Part shown: positions 8,908 to 18,776 of the stretch, piece after piece
How the letters are laid out: every line of letters starts with the position of its first letter
Position numbering within the stretch: position 1 is the stretch's first letter
NCBI GenBank assembly: GCA_947488755.1
Contig: CANLAD010000001.1
Coordinates: forward strand, 1,733,501-1,797,500
DNA length: 64,000 nucleotides
DNA from: an uncultured Erythrobacter sp.
Lineage (GTDB): Bacteria; Pseudomonadota; Alphaproteobacteria; Sphingomonadales; Sphingomonadaceae
Reading direction: 5' to 3'
The notes under the pieces: model-generated
The model's database searches: none
What the model saw: only the letters and a program-made list of their open reading frames with translations
What the model was told of the DNA's origin: nothing
Position numbers and translations under genes: made by a program

Positions 8908-9600
8908 GTGAAAGCGAGACTGCCTTACGTTGACCGGATCTGGCGGGTTCGGGACTCGGTGAGCATCGAGGAGAGCCTGTCGCCGCGCGAAGCGTTCGAG
9001 CGGCTCGATCCGCTGCTGACGACTGCCGGAAGCGAGTACCAGATCGAAGGCGACACGCTCACCTACAGCAAGGAGAACCCGGCAGCACAGGACAAGCTGG
9101 CGACCTTTACCAGCGGGACGCTGAGCGTCGCGAACGAAGGCAGGCAGACGCGGCTCAACTACGATGTTGGCAGCACGGCGCTGCTCTTGTGCCTCCTCGC
9201 TCCGCTGCTGTTCCTGGGTTTCGCCCAGCTCGCGATCATCGCCAATACCTTCCACGAGCCCGAGGCTGCGGAGGAGGCGGCGGAAGAGGAAGAAGAGGAA
9301 CCCGCCGAGCTGCACTGGCTCGATGCCATGCTCGGCGCGCCCGAACCCGAACAGGCGGGCGAGGAGGACGAGGAAGAAAAAGACGAGGAGGAGGCGCATT
9401 CGCCCACCGCCGCCTACGTTCTGGCGGGCATTTTTGCCGCGCTGTTCGTGGTCGGCAGGATCCTCGAACCCTGGCTGCTCAGGCGCACGCTGCGAAAGGC
9501 GCTGGCGGGCACGCTGGAGCTGCCGACCACGCAAATCAAGAACGACGCGGAAGCGAACGCAAGCATCGCGCCGCACATCGGAGGAACGGGAGAAAGGTGA
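8908..9600 (+). CDS. hypothetical membrane protein with acidic loop
   Basis: I do not recognise this protein. From GTG 8908 it is 230 aa. A soluble N-terminal part (about 1-85) precedes one hydrophobic helix (about 90-110). A strongly acidic, low-complexity loop with runs of Glu and Asp (about 115-160) follows, then a second helix (about 165-185) and a basic tail. An acidic loop between two helices could bind cations or a basic partner, but this is speculation. It ends 30 bp before a TonB-dependent receptor on the same strand and may be cotranscribed with it. The start choice is moderate: a G-rich stretch lies about 11 bp upstream and ATG 8878 is in frame. Confidence 0.6.
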   Translation: MKARLPYVDRIWRVRDSVSIEESLSPREAFERLDPLLTTAGSEYQIEGDTLTYSKENPAAQDKLATFTSGTLSVANEGRQTRLNYDVGSTALLLCLLAPLLFLGFAQLAIIANTFHEPEAAEEAAEEEEEEPAELHWLDAMLGAPEPEQAGEEDEEEKDEEEAHSPTAAYVLAGIFAALFVVGRILEPWLLRRTLRKALAGTLELPTTQIKNDAEANASIAPHIGGTGER

Positions 9601-9630
9601 AGAGATGAACCAATCAGAGGGGTAAACATC

Positions 9631-12600
9631 ATGACCTACCAACCCAACGCGCGGCGTGCCAACTCGCTGCTGACCGGCGCTTTGCTGTCTGTGTCCAGCA
9701 TCGCGATCATGGCCGCACCGGCCCACGCGCAGCAGCTTCCCGATCGCGACACCGAAGCGGTCGAGCCGGAAGACATCGTTGTCACCGGCTCCCGTCTGAA
9801 GCGCGATCCGAACCTTGGTTCAGCCTCCCCCATCGTTACCGTTGAAGCCGAAGCCATTCGCGGCGGAGCCGATGTGGCCGAGGCGCTGCGCGAAGTGCCC
9901 GCTCTTTCCAGCTCGATCACCAGCGCGGCCACCATCGATCCCGGCGAGCTGGACTCCGGCGCGTCGATCGGTGCGGCAACCCTCAATCTGCGAGGTCTGG
10001 GCGCACAGCGCACGCTGGTTCTGGTCAACGGGCGCAGGCACGTCGCCGGTGTCGCCGAGAGCGCGATCGTCGATGTGAATTCGATCCCCCCATCGCTGAT
10101 CGAAAGCGTCGAAGTCCTGACAGGCGGCGCGTCGGCGGTCTATGGCGCGGATGCGGTGACCGGCGTCGTCAACTTCGTCCTGCAGGATGATTTCGATGGC
10201 GTAGAGGTCGGCGCGCGCGCCGGTATCTCAGGCGAAGGTGACGGTGAGCGCTACGAGCTGTTCGGCAAGTTCGGCAAGAATTTCGGCGATGATCGCGGCA
10301 ATTTCGTCATCGCGGTCGACTACAGCTACGATGACGGCCTGCGCTTTGGCGACCGTGCCCAGACCCGCGACGGCAATATCAGCGCCGATGGCCCCAACCC
10401 CTTCCTGCGGTTCCAGCAGGGCGACCTTGGCGGAGCGGGGACGCCCAACTTCAACGCATTCTACACACCGGACAACGGCCGCTATCCGTTCGGCTTCATT
10501 ATCCCGACGCCGGGCAGCGATGATTTCGAAGCGATATTCGGAGACACCGCCCCTACGGCTGAGGAGCAGGCGCTGATCGACCGGGCGGCCAATTCTCCCA
10601 CCCGCTTCATCGCCCCGCAATACCAGTTCCAGATCACCTCGGCGGGCGGCGTCATCATTCCGGCGGATTTCAGCGATCCGCAAACCGACATCAACAATAA
10701 CGGGGTGAGCGACTGCCTCGAGAGCTTTACCGGATTTAACGGCCTGTTCGATTTCTCCAACGCCTTCGGCCTGGCCGGCGGGTGTTACATCAACACAGAG
10801 AACGGGCTCGAAGTCACGCAGGATGGCCTGATCGCGAGCAATTTCAACGCGTTCGGCGGCAATCAGGTGATCTTCGACAACAACGCGTTCCTCGTTCCGC
10901 AGATCGATCGGTTCGCTGTCAACGTGCTTACCGATTACGATGTCAGCGACAGCGTCAACGTCTTCTTCGAAGGCAAGTATGTCCGGCAGGAAACCACCTT
11001 CGGCAGCGCGCAAAACAGCTTCTACGACCTGTTGTTCGTCGCCACGGACAATCCCTTCATCCCGGCCGAACTGCAAGGCGTCGCGGACAATGCAGGTGGC
11101 CTCTACATCACGCGCGACCCGACCGATCTTGGGCCGAACATTGATGAAAACCTGGCCGAAACCTGGCGCTTCGTGGGCGGGGTGCAAGGCTCGCTGAGCG
11201 ATACGATCGACTTCAATCTCTCGGCCAATTGGGGCCGGTACGAAACGGTCGAGACGAACAACAACAACGTCCTGCTCGACCGCTTTTTCGCCGCCATCGA
11301 CGTGACGAGCGATGCCGATGGTAATCCGGTTTGTCGCAGCGAGCTCGACCCGACGGTGCGATCGCCCTCGACTATCTTTGGCATTCCCACAGGCGATTTC
11401 GGCTATCTGACCTTTGTCCCCGGCCAGGGGGAGTGCGCGCCCGCCAATCTGTTCGGTGTGGGGTCGATCAGTCAGGAGGCGGTCGATTTCATCACGGTCA
11501 CGACGCAGAACCGCTTCGAAACCGAGCAACTTGTCATTCAGGGGCTTGTCACCGGCGATACGAGCGAATTCTTCAACCTGCCCTACGACGCGATCGATTT
11601 CGTGGCGGGTTTCGAATATCGCGACGAACGCAGCAATTCGCAGTTCGATCCGCTGGTGCGCGGTGTGCTGCCGGTGACCACGGCGGACGGAAATGCGGGC
11701 GATCTGGTCTACGAAATTCTCGATGAGGATGGCGAGCGGGTATTCTCGCAGGATTCGCTCGCGACCCCGCCGGACGTGTTTCAGGCCAATTCCGGCGGTC
11801 AGTTCGACGTGATCGAGATTTTCGGCGAAATCGGCACGACGCTGGTGGAGGACGTGCCCTTCATCTCCGAACTGCGATTGGAAGGCGCGGCACGTTACGG
11901 CGATTATTCGACCGTGGGCGGGGTGTTCACCTGGGCCGTCAACGGGTTCTACTCACCGGTCGAGGACATCCGCTTCCGCGGCACATTCTCACGTGCGGTG
12001 CGGGCGCCGAATATCTCCGAACTGTTCGCGCCGCCGCAAGGCGTCGGGTTCCGCCCGGTTGATCCGTGCGACCAGCGCGAGATCGACGCTCTGGTCGAGA
12101 TCGGCGATCCGAACGTGCAGAACCGCATCGCGAACTGCGCCGCCGACGGCATTCCGGTCGGCTACGAAGATCCGCTCAGCGCGCGGTTCACCGGCACGAT
12201 TTCGGGCAATCCCGACCTTCGCGAGGAAACGGCGGACACCTTCACCGTCGGCGTCGTGCTGCAACCGCGGTTCATTCCCGGGCTGAATGTCTCGGTCGAC
12301 TATTATGACATTCAGATCGAGGACGCGATTTCGCTTCCCGACCCCGAAGATGTCGTGAACAATTGCTATGACAGCGCGACCTTCCCGAACGAATTCTGCG
12401 ATTCGTTCACTCGAAACCGTGAGGAAGACTCCGCGCAATTCCTCGGGTTCAATTCGTTCACGCAGACGCGGATCAACTTCGTCGCGATCGAAACCGCCGG
12501 TATCGACGCAGCGGCCAGCTATGGATTCATGATCGGCGAGCACCAGTTCAATCTCGCCGCCAATGCCTCATGGGTCGACCGGATCGATTTCTTCTTCGAC

Positions 12601-12966
12601 CCGACCGACCCCTCGAATGTCGATCCGGAACTGGGCGAGGTGGGCCGTCCTGAGTGGTCGGGTCGTGGTTCCTTCGGCTGGACCTACGGCTCTTTCACCG
12701 CAGGCTATTCGCTGCAATATCTAAGCGAAATGACGCTGGGCGATGTCGAGCGCGAACGGGTCGAGGCGCAATTCGGCGATGTCGGGTTCGCGGAAGAATA
12801 CTTCATCCACGACATCACCGCCGCCTACACTTTCGCCGACGACCGGTTCGAAGTGTATGCGGGCGTGAACAACCTGACCAACGAGAAACCCTTCGTCACA
12901 GAGCGCGCCTATCCGGTGAACCCGGTCGGGCGGTTCTTTTACGCAGGAGTGCGCGCGACGTTTTAG
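9631..12966 (+). CDS. TonB-dependent outer membrane receptor (1111 aa)
   Basis: This large outer-membrane transporter has a signal peptide ending near APAHA-QQ (about residue 35), an N-terminal extension with DIVVTGSRL that serves as a TonB-box-like region, a plug domain (about 60-180, with VNGRRHVAG and GGASAVYGADAVTGVVNFVL), and a long beta-barrel ending in VRATF with a C-terminal Phe. It imports an unidentified substrate using the proton-motive force. Long sphingomonad receptors of this class often take carbohydrates or other organic compounds rather than siderophores, but substrate cannot be read here. AGAGGGG lies 8 bp before the ATG. Confidence 0.92.
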   Translation: MTYQPNARRANSLLTGALLSVSSIAIMAAPAHAQQLPDRDTEAVEPEDIVVTGSRLKRDPNLGSASPIVTVEAEAIRGGADVAEALREVPALSSSITSAATIDPGELDSGASIGAATLNLRGLGAQRTLVLVNGRRHVAGVAESAIVDVNSIPPSLIESVEVLTGGASAVYGADAVTGVVNFVLQDDFDGVEVGARAGISGEGDGERYELFGKFGKNFGDDRGNFVIAVDYSYDDGLRFGDRAQTRDGNISADGPNPFLRFQQGDLGGAGTPNFNAFYTPDNGRYPFGFIIPTPGSDDFEAIFGDTAPTAEEQALIDRAANSPTRFIAPQYQFQITSAGGVIIPADFSDPQTDINNNGVSDCLESFTGFNGLFDFSNAFGLAGGCYINTENGLEVTQDGLIASNFNAFGGNQVIFDNNAFLVPQIDRFAVNVLTDYDVSDSVNVFFEGKYVRQETTFGSAQNSFYDLLFVATDNPFIPAELQGVADNAGGLYITRDPTDLGPNIDENLAETWRFVGGVQGSLSDTIDFNLSANWGRYETVETNNNNVLLDRFFAAIDVTSDADGNPVCRSELDPTVRSPSTIFGIPTGDFGYLTFVPGQGECAPANLFGVGSISQEAVDFITVTTQNRFETEQLVIQGLVTGDTSEFFNLPYDAIDFVAGFEYRDERSNSQFDPLVRGVLPVTTADGNAGDLVYEILDEDGERVFSQDSLATPPDVFQANSGGQFDVIEIFGEIGTTLVEDVPFISELRLEGAARYGDYSTVGGVFTWAVNGFYSPVEDIRFRGTFSRAVRAPNISELFAPPQGVGFRPVDPCDQREIDALVEIGDPNVQNRIANCAADGIPVGYEDPLSARFTGTISGNPDLREETADTFTVGVVLQPRFIPGLNVSVDYYDIQIEDAISLPDPEDVVNNCYDSATFPNEFCDSFTRNREEDSAQFLGFNSFTQTRINFVAIETAGIDAAASYGFMIGEHQFNLAANASWVDRIDFFFDPTDPSNVDPELGEVGRPEWSGRGSFGWTYGSFTAGYSLQYLSEMTLGDVERERVEAQFGDVGFAEEYFIHDITAAYTFADDRFEVYAGVNNLTNEKPFVTERAYPVNPVGRFFYAGVRATF

Positions 12967-13023
12967 ACGATCGGGCTGCCCCCACTCTTTCGTGCCGGTA
13001 ATCTTCGCGATAGGTGTGGGTCG

Positions 13024-13761
13024 ATGCATCTGTTCGAGACCCTTATCGTGCTCCACGTGATCGCCGGGACGATCGGGCTGGCGGCATTCTGGGTACCGAT
13101 AGCCTCACGAAAGGGCGCGTCGAACCATCGCAAGTGGGGGCGGATCGCCTGCTATGGCTTCGTCGCGGCGGGGGCGCTCGCAGTGGCGATGGCGCTGCTG
13201 TCGCTGTTCGGGCCGGAGGAGCGTTTGCCCTCCGTCACCGATCGCGCGCTGTTCGATGGGTTGTTCGGCTGGATGATGCTGTATCTTGGCATATTGACGA
13301 TCGGCTTCGTCGATTATGGCCTTGCCGTGGTGCGCCATGCCCGCAGCCGCGAGGCCTTGCGCGCGCCGCGCTACCAGCTTGTGATCGCGGCGGTGATCGC
13401 CTCGGCGCTGTATTGCGGGTTCTATGGCGCGCGGATCGGCGAAGTCCTGATGGTCGCGGTCGCGTTTCTGGGCGTGGCGGCGATGGGCCTGCAGCAGGTC
13501 TTCATCTGGCGCCCGCACGTCGCCTCACCCCAAGCCTATGTCGGCGAGCACTTTCGCGCGCTCATCGGCATGGGCATTTCGGCCTACACCGCGTTCATGG
13601 CCGTCGGCCTCATTCGCTGGGTGCCGGAGCAGGTGTTCAACCCGCTCGTCTGGGCCGGGCCAAGCGTGATCGGCGTCGGGCTGATCGTGTGGTTTACCCA
13701 CCAGTCAAATCGCAGGCGCAAGGGGCGATCGCCGAGCCACACCCGCTCCGCCGAGGCGTAG
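13024..13761 (+). CDS. multi-pass membrane protein, DUF2306-like
   Basis: This 245-aa protein has about seven hydrophobic helices starting at the N-terminus. It carries an LHVIAGTIGL helix with a membrane His and a nearby HRKWGR loop, as in DUF2306-type predicted membrane proteins. No catalytic function is known to me. It begins 57 bp after a TonB receptor and ends 9 bp before the stop of a convergent TetR gene. It may be cotranscribed with the receptor, but I see no overlap to enforce this. Confidence 0.65.
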   Translation: MHLFETLIVLHVIAGTIGLAAFWVPIASRKGASNHRKWGRIACYGFVAAGALAVAMALLSLFGPEERLPSVTDRALFDGLFGWMMLYLGILTIGFVDYGLAVVRHARSREALRAPRYQLVIAAVIASALYCGFYGARIGEVLMVAVAFLGVAAMGLQQVFIWRPHVASPQAYVGEHFRALIGMGISAYTAFMAVGLIRWVPEQVFNPLVWAGPSVIGVGLIVWFTHQSNRRRKGRSPSHTRSAEA

Positions 13762-13770
13762 CGGCGCGGG

Positions 13771-14427
13771 TCATGCGCCCCGCGCAGCAATACCCTTGGC
13801 CAGCAGCCGATTGACTCCTTTCGCGACAGTTTCTGCGGACGGAGCGGGCTTGTCCCCCTCGCCCCACACCACATAACGCAAGCCGACGAACACGTTCATA
13901 CCCATGATCGCCCACGCTTCCAATTCGCCCACGTCATCGCGATAAACGCCGGCCTCGACCCCGCGCGCAAGGCGATCCTCGATCCGCCCGGCGATCGTCT
14001 CGTAATGGGTGCGATAGCTTTGCGGGTCGACGAATTCGGCTTCGTCGATGATGCGATAGATTTCCTTATGCTCGCGGGCGAAGCGCAGGAAGGCGGCGAG
14101 CGCCGCCTCCTCGATTTCGAGCTGGGTCATCTCTTCAGACAGGGCTGAGCGTGCGCTGGTGCGGACATTGTCGCTGAGATCCAGCACCAGCGCCCGGAAC
14201 AGCGCGTCCTTGCTGTCGAAATAGGTGTAGAACGTGCCCAGAGCGACGCCGGCACGGCGCGTGATCGAGCTTACCGAAGCTTCGTGAAAGCCCTTCTCCC
14301 CGAACTCCGTCGCGGAGGCATCGAGCAGCTTGCGCAAGGTGCGCCGCCCGCGCTCGGTGCGCGGAACTTTGTCCCGTCCGGCATCACCGTCCGAACGCGT
14401 CGCCGCCTGATTTTTCCGCGTCGCCAT
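13771..14427 (-). CDS. TetR/AcrR family transcriptional regulator
   Basis: This 218-aa regulator has an N-terminal TetR helix-turn-helix (about residues 25-75, with SITRRAGVALGTFYTYFDSKDAL) and an all-helical ligand-binding C-terminal domain. The start at 14427 is supported by GGAGGGAAC upstream; a longer reading frame to 14499 would run into the predicted operator. It is divergent from a TonB-dependent receptor whose promoter region contains a perfect inverted repeat, so it probably represses that receptor and itself. The ligand is unknown, most likely the receptor's substrate or a product of it. Confidence 0.9.
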   Translation of the reverse strand: MATRKNQAATRSDGDAGRDKVPRTERGRRTLRKLLDASATEFGEKGFHEASVSSITRRAGVALGTFYTYFDSKDALFRALVLDLSDNVRTSARSALSEEMTQLEIEEAALAAFLRFAREHKEIYRIIDEAEFVDPQSYRTHYETIAGRIEDRLARGVEAGVYRDDVGELEAWAIMGMNVFVGLRYVVWGEGDKPAPSAETVAKGVNRLLAKGIAARGA

Positions 14428-14483
14428 CACCGTTCCCTCCACCCTTTGCGTAGGCAGCTTCCACTGCGTGCACAAGACAGAAC

Positions 14484-14506
14484 TTGAAAGTCGGTTCAAC
14501 TTTCAA
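14484..14506. promoter_or_regulatory. candidate TetR operator, perfect inverted repeat
   Basis: TTGAAAGT (14484-14491) and ACTTTCAA (14499-14506) are perfect 8-bp arms around a 7-bp spacer. The site lies between the divergent TetR gene and the TonB receptor gene, 37 bp upstream of the receptor ATG. Position and symmetry fit a TetR operator; binding is inferred. Confidence 0.7.
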
Positions 14507-14542
14507 TATTGAGCAGAACTGAGAGGGTTTGGGAGAGAAAAA

Positions 14543-16912
14543 ATGAAAACTAATGGCTCATTCGTGCGCGCGGCATTGCTGTCGGGCTGCGCGGGGATCG
14601 CGTTTTACGCAACGCCTGCCGCAGCGCAGGATATGATGGACGACACTTCAGCGTCCCAGCCGGACGAGGCCGAAGGCAACACCATCATCGTCACCGCACG
14701 GCGGCGCGAGGAGCGCCTGCTCGACGTGCCGATTTCCGTCACTGCGCTGACCGGCGAAACGCTGGAGGAGCAGGGCATCCTCGAGATCACCCAGGTCGCG
14801 CAGCAGGTGCCCAACATCACGCTCGAAGTCAGCCGCGGCACCAACACGACGCTCACTGCTTTCATTCGCGGTGTGGGCCAGCAGGATCCGGTCGCCGGGT
14901 TCGAGGCGGGCGTCGGCCTGTATGTCGACGACGTCTATCTCAACCGTCCGCAGGCCGCCGTGCTCGATGTCTATGATGTCGAACGGATCGAGGTGCTGCG
15001 CGGGCCGCAGGGCACGCTCTATGGCCGCAATACTATCGGCGGCGCGATCAAGTACGTCACCGCACGCCTGCCCGACGATCCCAGCCTGACTGTTCGCGGG
15101 ACGCTGGGCAATTACGATCAGGCAGACCTGATCGTCACCGCCTCGACGCCGGTGACCGACAGCCTCTCCATCGGCGCCAGCGGCGCGCGGCTGTCGCGCG
15201 GCGGGTTTGGCGAGAACCTGACGCTGGGCACCGAGAATTACAACAAGGACGTGTGGGCTGCGCGTGGCACGATCGAATTCGACAACGGTCCGATCTTCGC
15301 GCGCCTGTCGGGCGACTACATCCGCGACGACAGCGAAGCGCGGCAGGGTTCGCGCCTGATCCCCGGCCTGTTCTCCGGCGCGCCAGTGCTCGATGACGTG
15401 TTCGACACGCGCGCAGGGCTGAATGTGGTCGACCAACAGGTCGAGGCCTATGGCGGCGCGCTCAATGTTGCGATCGAGCTGAGCGACACGCTGACGCTCA
15501 AGTCGATCACCGGCTACCGTGAGGACAAGTCGACCACGCCGATCGATTTCGACAGCCTTCCCGAAGCCGATCTTGATGTGCCGGCGATCTACGAAAACGA
15601 TCAGTTCAGCCAGGAATTGCAACTGCTCTACGAGGGCGACCGACTGTCGGGCGTGGCGGGGTTCTACTACCTCAACGCCAATGCCTTCACCGCGTTCGAC
15701 GTCGCGCTGTTCACGACCGGCGACCTGCTTACCATGATCGATCCCGACACCGACCTGCGTGGCCTCAACGCGCAGACGCTGGGCGATGTCGGCACCGAAA
15801 CCTACAGCTTCTTTGCCGACTTCACTTACGAGCTGACCGACACGATCAGCGTGTCACTGGGCGGACGCTACACCAATGACAAGCGCTCCAGCCGCATCCT
15901 GCGAACCACGTTTGTCGGCGGGTTTTCCGATCTGTTCGATGGCGAAGGCGTGCCTCTGGTCGTGACCAGCGATTTCGAAGGCAGCGAGACGTTCGAGGAC
16001 TTCAACCCGCGCGCCTCGATCAGCTGGCAGCCTAATGCCAACCACAACGTCTATTTCACATATTCGCAGGGGTTCAAGGGCGGCGGCTTCGATCCACGTG
16101 GCCAGACCAGTGCTGCGCCCGATCTCGACGGCGATGGCGATGTTGATTTCGATGATCAGTTCGAATTCTTGCGCTTCGCCCCCGAAACGGTCGACAGCTA
16201 CGAGCTGGGCTGGAAAGCGTCGCTGCTCGACAACCGGCTCAACATCTCGATCGCCGGGTTCCTCGGCCAATATGACAATGTCCAGATCCCCGGATCGATT
16301 GGCCTGGATACCAATGATGACGGGGTGAACGATAGCTTCATCGGCATCACCTCCAACGCCGCGAGCGCGGATATCAACGGCATCGAATTCGAAGGCAACG
16401 CGCTGGTCGGGCGCGACTTTGCGGGGGATGGCAGCCGGCTCAGCGTCAATTGGTCGCTGGGCGTGCTCGATGCCGAGTTCAACGAATTCATCGACGCGCT
16501 AGGAGAGGACGTTGCCGATGAGCGGGTGTTCCAGAACACGCCGGACATCACCGCGCATATGGGCTTCAATCTTGGCGTTCCGGTGGCGGCGGGCATGGTC
16601 GATTTCATCGGCCTCGCCTCGCTTCGGTCCGACGCGAGCCAGTTCGAGACGCCCAACCCGTTCCTCGATCAGGATGGCTTCGTGCTGGTCGACGCGAGCA
16701 TCGTCTATACCGACGATGAGGGGCGCTTCTCGATCGGCGCGCATGGCAAGAACCTGTTCGACAAAGAATATATCGTCGCAGGCTACAACTTCGTCACAGG
16801 TGGTTTTCCGCCGGGCACGCCGTTCACGCCCACGCTGGGCCTCGAAGGCACGCTGACCGGCTTTTACGGCGATCCCCGCCGCTTCTACGTCACCGCCGAA
16901 GTCAATTTCTGA
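14543..16912 (+). CDS. TonB-dependent outer membrane receptor (789 aa)
   Basis: This receptor has a signal peptide ending at about ATPAAAQD (residue 29), a TonB-box-like TIIVTARRREERLLDVPISV segment typical of sphingomonad receptors, and a plug with FIRGVGQQDP and VLRGPQGTLYGRNTIGGAI. A beta-barrel follows, ending in VTAEVNF with the C-terminal Phe used for outer-membrane insertion. The substrate is unknown; this subclass is commonly found in large paralogous sets for organic compounds. Divergence from a TetR gene and the inverted repeat in the intervening region suggest substrate-dependent induction. Confidence 0.92.
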   Translation: MKTNGSFVRAALLSGCAGIAFYATPAAAQDMMDDTSASQPDEAEGNTIIVTARRREERLLDVPISVTALTGETLEEQGILEITQVAQQVPNITLEVSRGTNTTLTAFIRGVGQQDPVAGFEAGVGLYVDDVYLNRPQAAVLDVYDVERIEVLRGPQGTLYGRNTIGGAIKYVTARLPDDPSLTVRGTLGNYDQADLIVTASTPVTDSLSIGASGARLSRGGFGENLTLGTENYNKDVWAARGTIEFDNGPIFARLSGDYIRDDSEARQGSRLIPGLFSGAPVLDDVFDTRAGLNVVDQQVEAYGGALNVAIELSDTLTLKSITGYREDKSTTPIDFDSLPEADLDVPAIYENDQFSQELQLLYEGDRLSGVAGFYYLNANAFTAFDVALFTTGDLLTMIDPDTDLRGLNAQTLGDVGTETYSFFADFTYELTDTISVSLGGRYTNDKRSSRILRTTFVGGFSDLFDGEGVPLVVTSDFEGSETFEDFNPRASISWQPNANHNVYFTYSQGFKGGGFDPRGQTSAAPDLDGDGDVDFDDQFEFLRFAPETVDSYELGWKASLLDNRLNISIAGFLGQYDNVQIPGSIGLDTNDDGVNDSFIGITSNAASADINGIEFEGNALVGRDFAGDGSRLSVNWSLGVLDAEFNEFIDALGEDVADERVFQNTPDITAHMGFNLGVPVAAGMVDFIGLASLRSDASQFETPNPFLDQDGFVLVDASIVYTDDEGRFSIGAHGKNLFDKEYIVAGYNFVTGGFPPGTPFTPTLGLEGTLTGFYGDPRRFYVTAEVNF

Positions 16913-16940
16913 CCTAGCACGCCCGTAGAGGCGCTCACGC

Positions 16941-16980
16941 AAAAGGCCCGGCCGCTTGGGGAAGCGACCGGGCCTTTTTT
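16941..16980. terminator. bidirectional intrinsic terminator
   Basis: GGCCCGG and CCGGGCC form a stem with an inner CGCTT/AAGCG stem. It is flanked by AAAA on the left and TTTTTT on the right, so it can act for both the receptor gene and the convergent minus-strand gene. Confidence 0.85.
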
Positions 16981-16994
16981 CGCGTCTATTGCGT

Positions 16995-17336
16995 TTAGGC
17001 GGGCTGCACGGCGGGAGTTGCGCGCTTGCCCGAACCGTTGGTGGCGCCGCCCGGTGGCGGATCGATCACCGATCCGGTTTCCGCGTCGGGCGCGCTGCCC
17101 GGCGTTTTCAGGTCCGTGCCCGAAAGCTTCTGCGCCTTGTCTTCGGCGCTCTTCTTGTCGAACAGCTTCTTGGCGATAAAGCCACCGGCGCCCATCGCGA
17201 GTATCGTGGGAATGCTTATGCGCCGCAGGACAAACGGCACCGCCGCGCCAATCGCTGCGCCACTCGCGCCGCCGACATTCTTGCTCTTTTTCGCTGCCTG
17301 CGCACCAAGCGCTGCTCCGATAATCTTGCCAATCAT
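16995..17336 (-). CDS. hypothetical small protein with glycine-rich N-terminus
   Basis: This 113-aa protein has a Gly/Ala-rich, weakly amphipathic N-terminal half (GKIIGAALGAQAAKK, then GGASGAAIGAAVPFVL and ILAMGAGGFIAKKLFDKK) that could form glycine-zipper-like membrane hairpins, followed by a polar, probably disordered tail. I do not know its function. A strong ribosome-binding site (AAGGAGA) precedes the ATG, and a bidirectional terminator lies just after its stop. It is divergent from serS. Confidence 0.7.
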   Translation of the reverse strand: MIGKIIGAALGAQAAKKSKNVGGASGAAIGAAVPFVLRRISIPTILAMGAGGFIAKKLFDKKSAEDKAQKLSGTDLKTPGSAPDAETGSVIDPPPGGATNGSGKRATPAVQPA

Positions 17337-17482
17337 AGTTTGTCTCCTTTTGAAAGACCTAACGGCGAAGAGCGCCGGGATGTTCCGAAAAATGGTCGCG
17401 TTCGCGCAACAGGTCGGCGCGTGCGACGGGTGAGCGAAAAGCCGCTTTCAATGCGCAGGCCAAGCGGGCATAGGCCCGTGCC

Positions 17483-18763
17483 ATGCACGATATTCGGCTG
17501 ATCCGGGACGATCCTGACGCTTTCGACGCGGCGCTAGCGCGGCGCGGGGCGGAGCCTGTGGCGACTGCCGTCCTGGCCCTCGATGAGGAGCGGCGCGCGC
17601 TCACCACCCAGCTTCAGGAAATGCAGAGCCGCCGCAACGAAGCGTCCAAGGCGATCGGCCAGGCGATGGGTCAAGGCGACACCGAGAAGGCCGAGGCGCT
17701 GAAGGCCGAGGTTGCCGAGATCAAGCAATCGATGCCCGATCTCGAAGAGCGCGAGCGGGAGGCTGCGAAGGCACTCGAAGACGCGCTGGCGGTCATCCCC
17801 AACCTACCCGCCGAGGACGTGCCCGATGGGGCGGACGAAGGCGACAATGTCGAGGTTGCAAGCTGGGGCGACAAGCCGAACTTCGATTTCGAGCCGCGCG
17901 AACACGCCGACATCGCCCCCGCGCTCGGCATGGATTTCGAGACCGGCGCAAAGCTCTCAGGCGCACGCTTCACCTTCCTGCGCGGCGACATGGCCCGCCT
18001 CCATCGCGCGCTTGGCCAGTTCATGATCGACCGGCAGACGCGCGAACACGGCTACATCGAATGCGCCCCGCCGGTGCTGGTTCGGGACGAGGCGATGTAC
18101 GGGACCGACAAGCTGCCGAAGTTCGCGGAGGACAGTTTTCAGACCACTGATGGCCGTTGGCTCATCCCCACCGCCGAAGTCTCGCTGACCGCCAGCGTCA
18201 TGGGCGATATTATCGAAGATGCCGCCCTCCCCATGCGGCTCACCGCGCTCACCCCGTGCTTCCGCTCCGAGGCGGGCGCGGCGGGGCGTGATACGCGCGG
18301 GTTCATCCGTCAGCACCAGTTCGAGAAATGCGAACTGGTCAGCATCGTGCGGCCCGAAGACAGCGAGGCCGAGCATGAGCGCATGACCGCCGCGGCCGAG
18401 GACATCCTGCAAGCGCTCGGCCTGCCCCATCGCCGGATGCTGCTGTGCACCGGGGACATGGGCTTTGGCGCGCGCAAGACCTTCGATCTGGAGGTATGGC
18501 TGCCCGGACAGGCTGCCTATCGCGAGATCAGTTCATGCTCGAACACCGGCGATTTCCAGGCGCGGCGGATGAATACGCGCTATCGCCCGGAGGGTTCGAA
18601 AAAGACCGAATTCGTCCACACGCTCAACGGATCGGGCCTCGCGGTAGGCCGCACGCTGGTCGCGGTGATCGAGAATTACCAGCAGGCCGATGGCAGCGTC
18701 ACCGTGCCGCAAGCTTTGCATCCCTATATGGGGGGCGTGACCACGCTCTCCCCCGCACATTGA
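17483..18763 (+). CDS. serS: serine-tRNA ligase
   Basis: This 426-aa class II aminoacyl-tRNA synthetase charges tRNA-Ser with serine. The N-terminal long coiled-coil arm (about residues 25-105), which grips the tRNA extra arm, is present. The catalytic core shows motif 2 as [14 protein letters not shown] (from residue 260) and motif 3 as [19 protein letters not shown] (from residue 382). Length is normal for bacterial SerRS. surE starts 13 bp downstream, a common serS-surE arrangement in alphaproteobacteria. Confidence 0.97.
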   Translation: MHDIRLIRDDPDAFDAALARRGAEPVATAVLALDEERRALTTQLQEMQSRRNEASKAIGQAMGQGDTEKAEALKAEVAEIKQSMPDLEEREREAAKALEDALAVIPNLPAEDVPDGADEGDNVEVASWGDKPNFDFEPREHADIAPALGMDFETGAKLSGARFTFLRGDMARLHRALGQFMIDRQTREHGYIECAPPVLVRDEAMYGTDKLPKFAEDSFQTTDGRWLIPTAEVSLTASVMGDIIEDAALPMRLTALTPCFRSEAGAAGRDTRGFIRQHQFEKCELVSIVRPEDSEAEHERMTAAAEDILQALGLPHRRMLLCTGDMGFGARKTFDLEVWLPGQAAYREISSCSNTGDFQARRMNTRYRPEGSKKTEFVHTLNGSGLAVGRTLVAVIENYQQADGSVTVPQALHPYMGGVTTLSPAH

Positions 18764-18776
18764 TAAGGCGCGTTCC

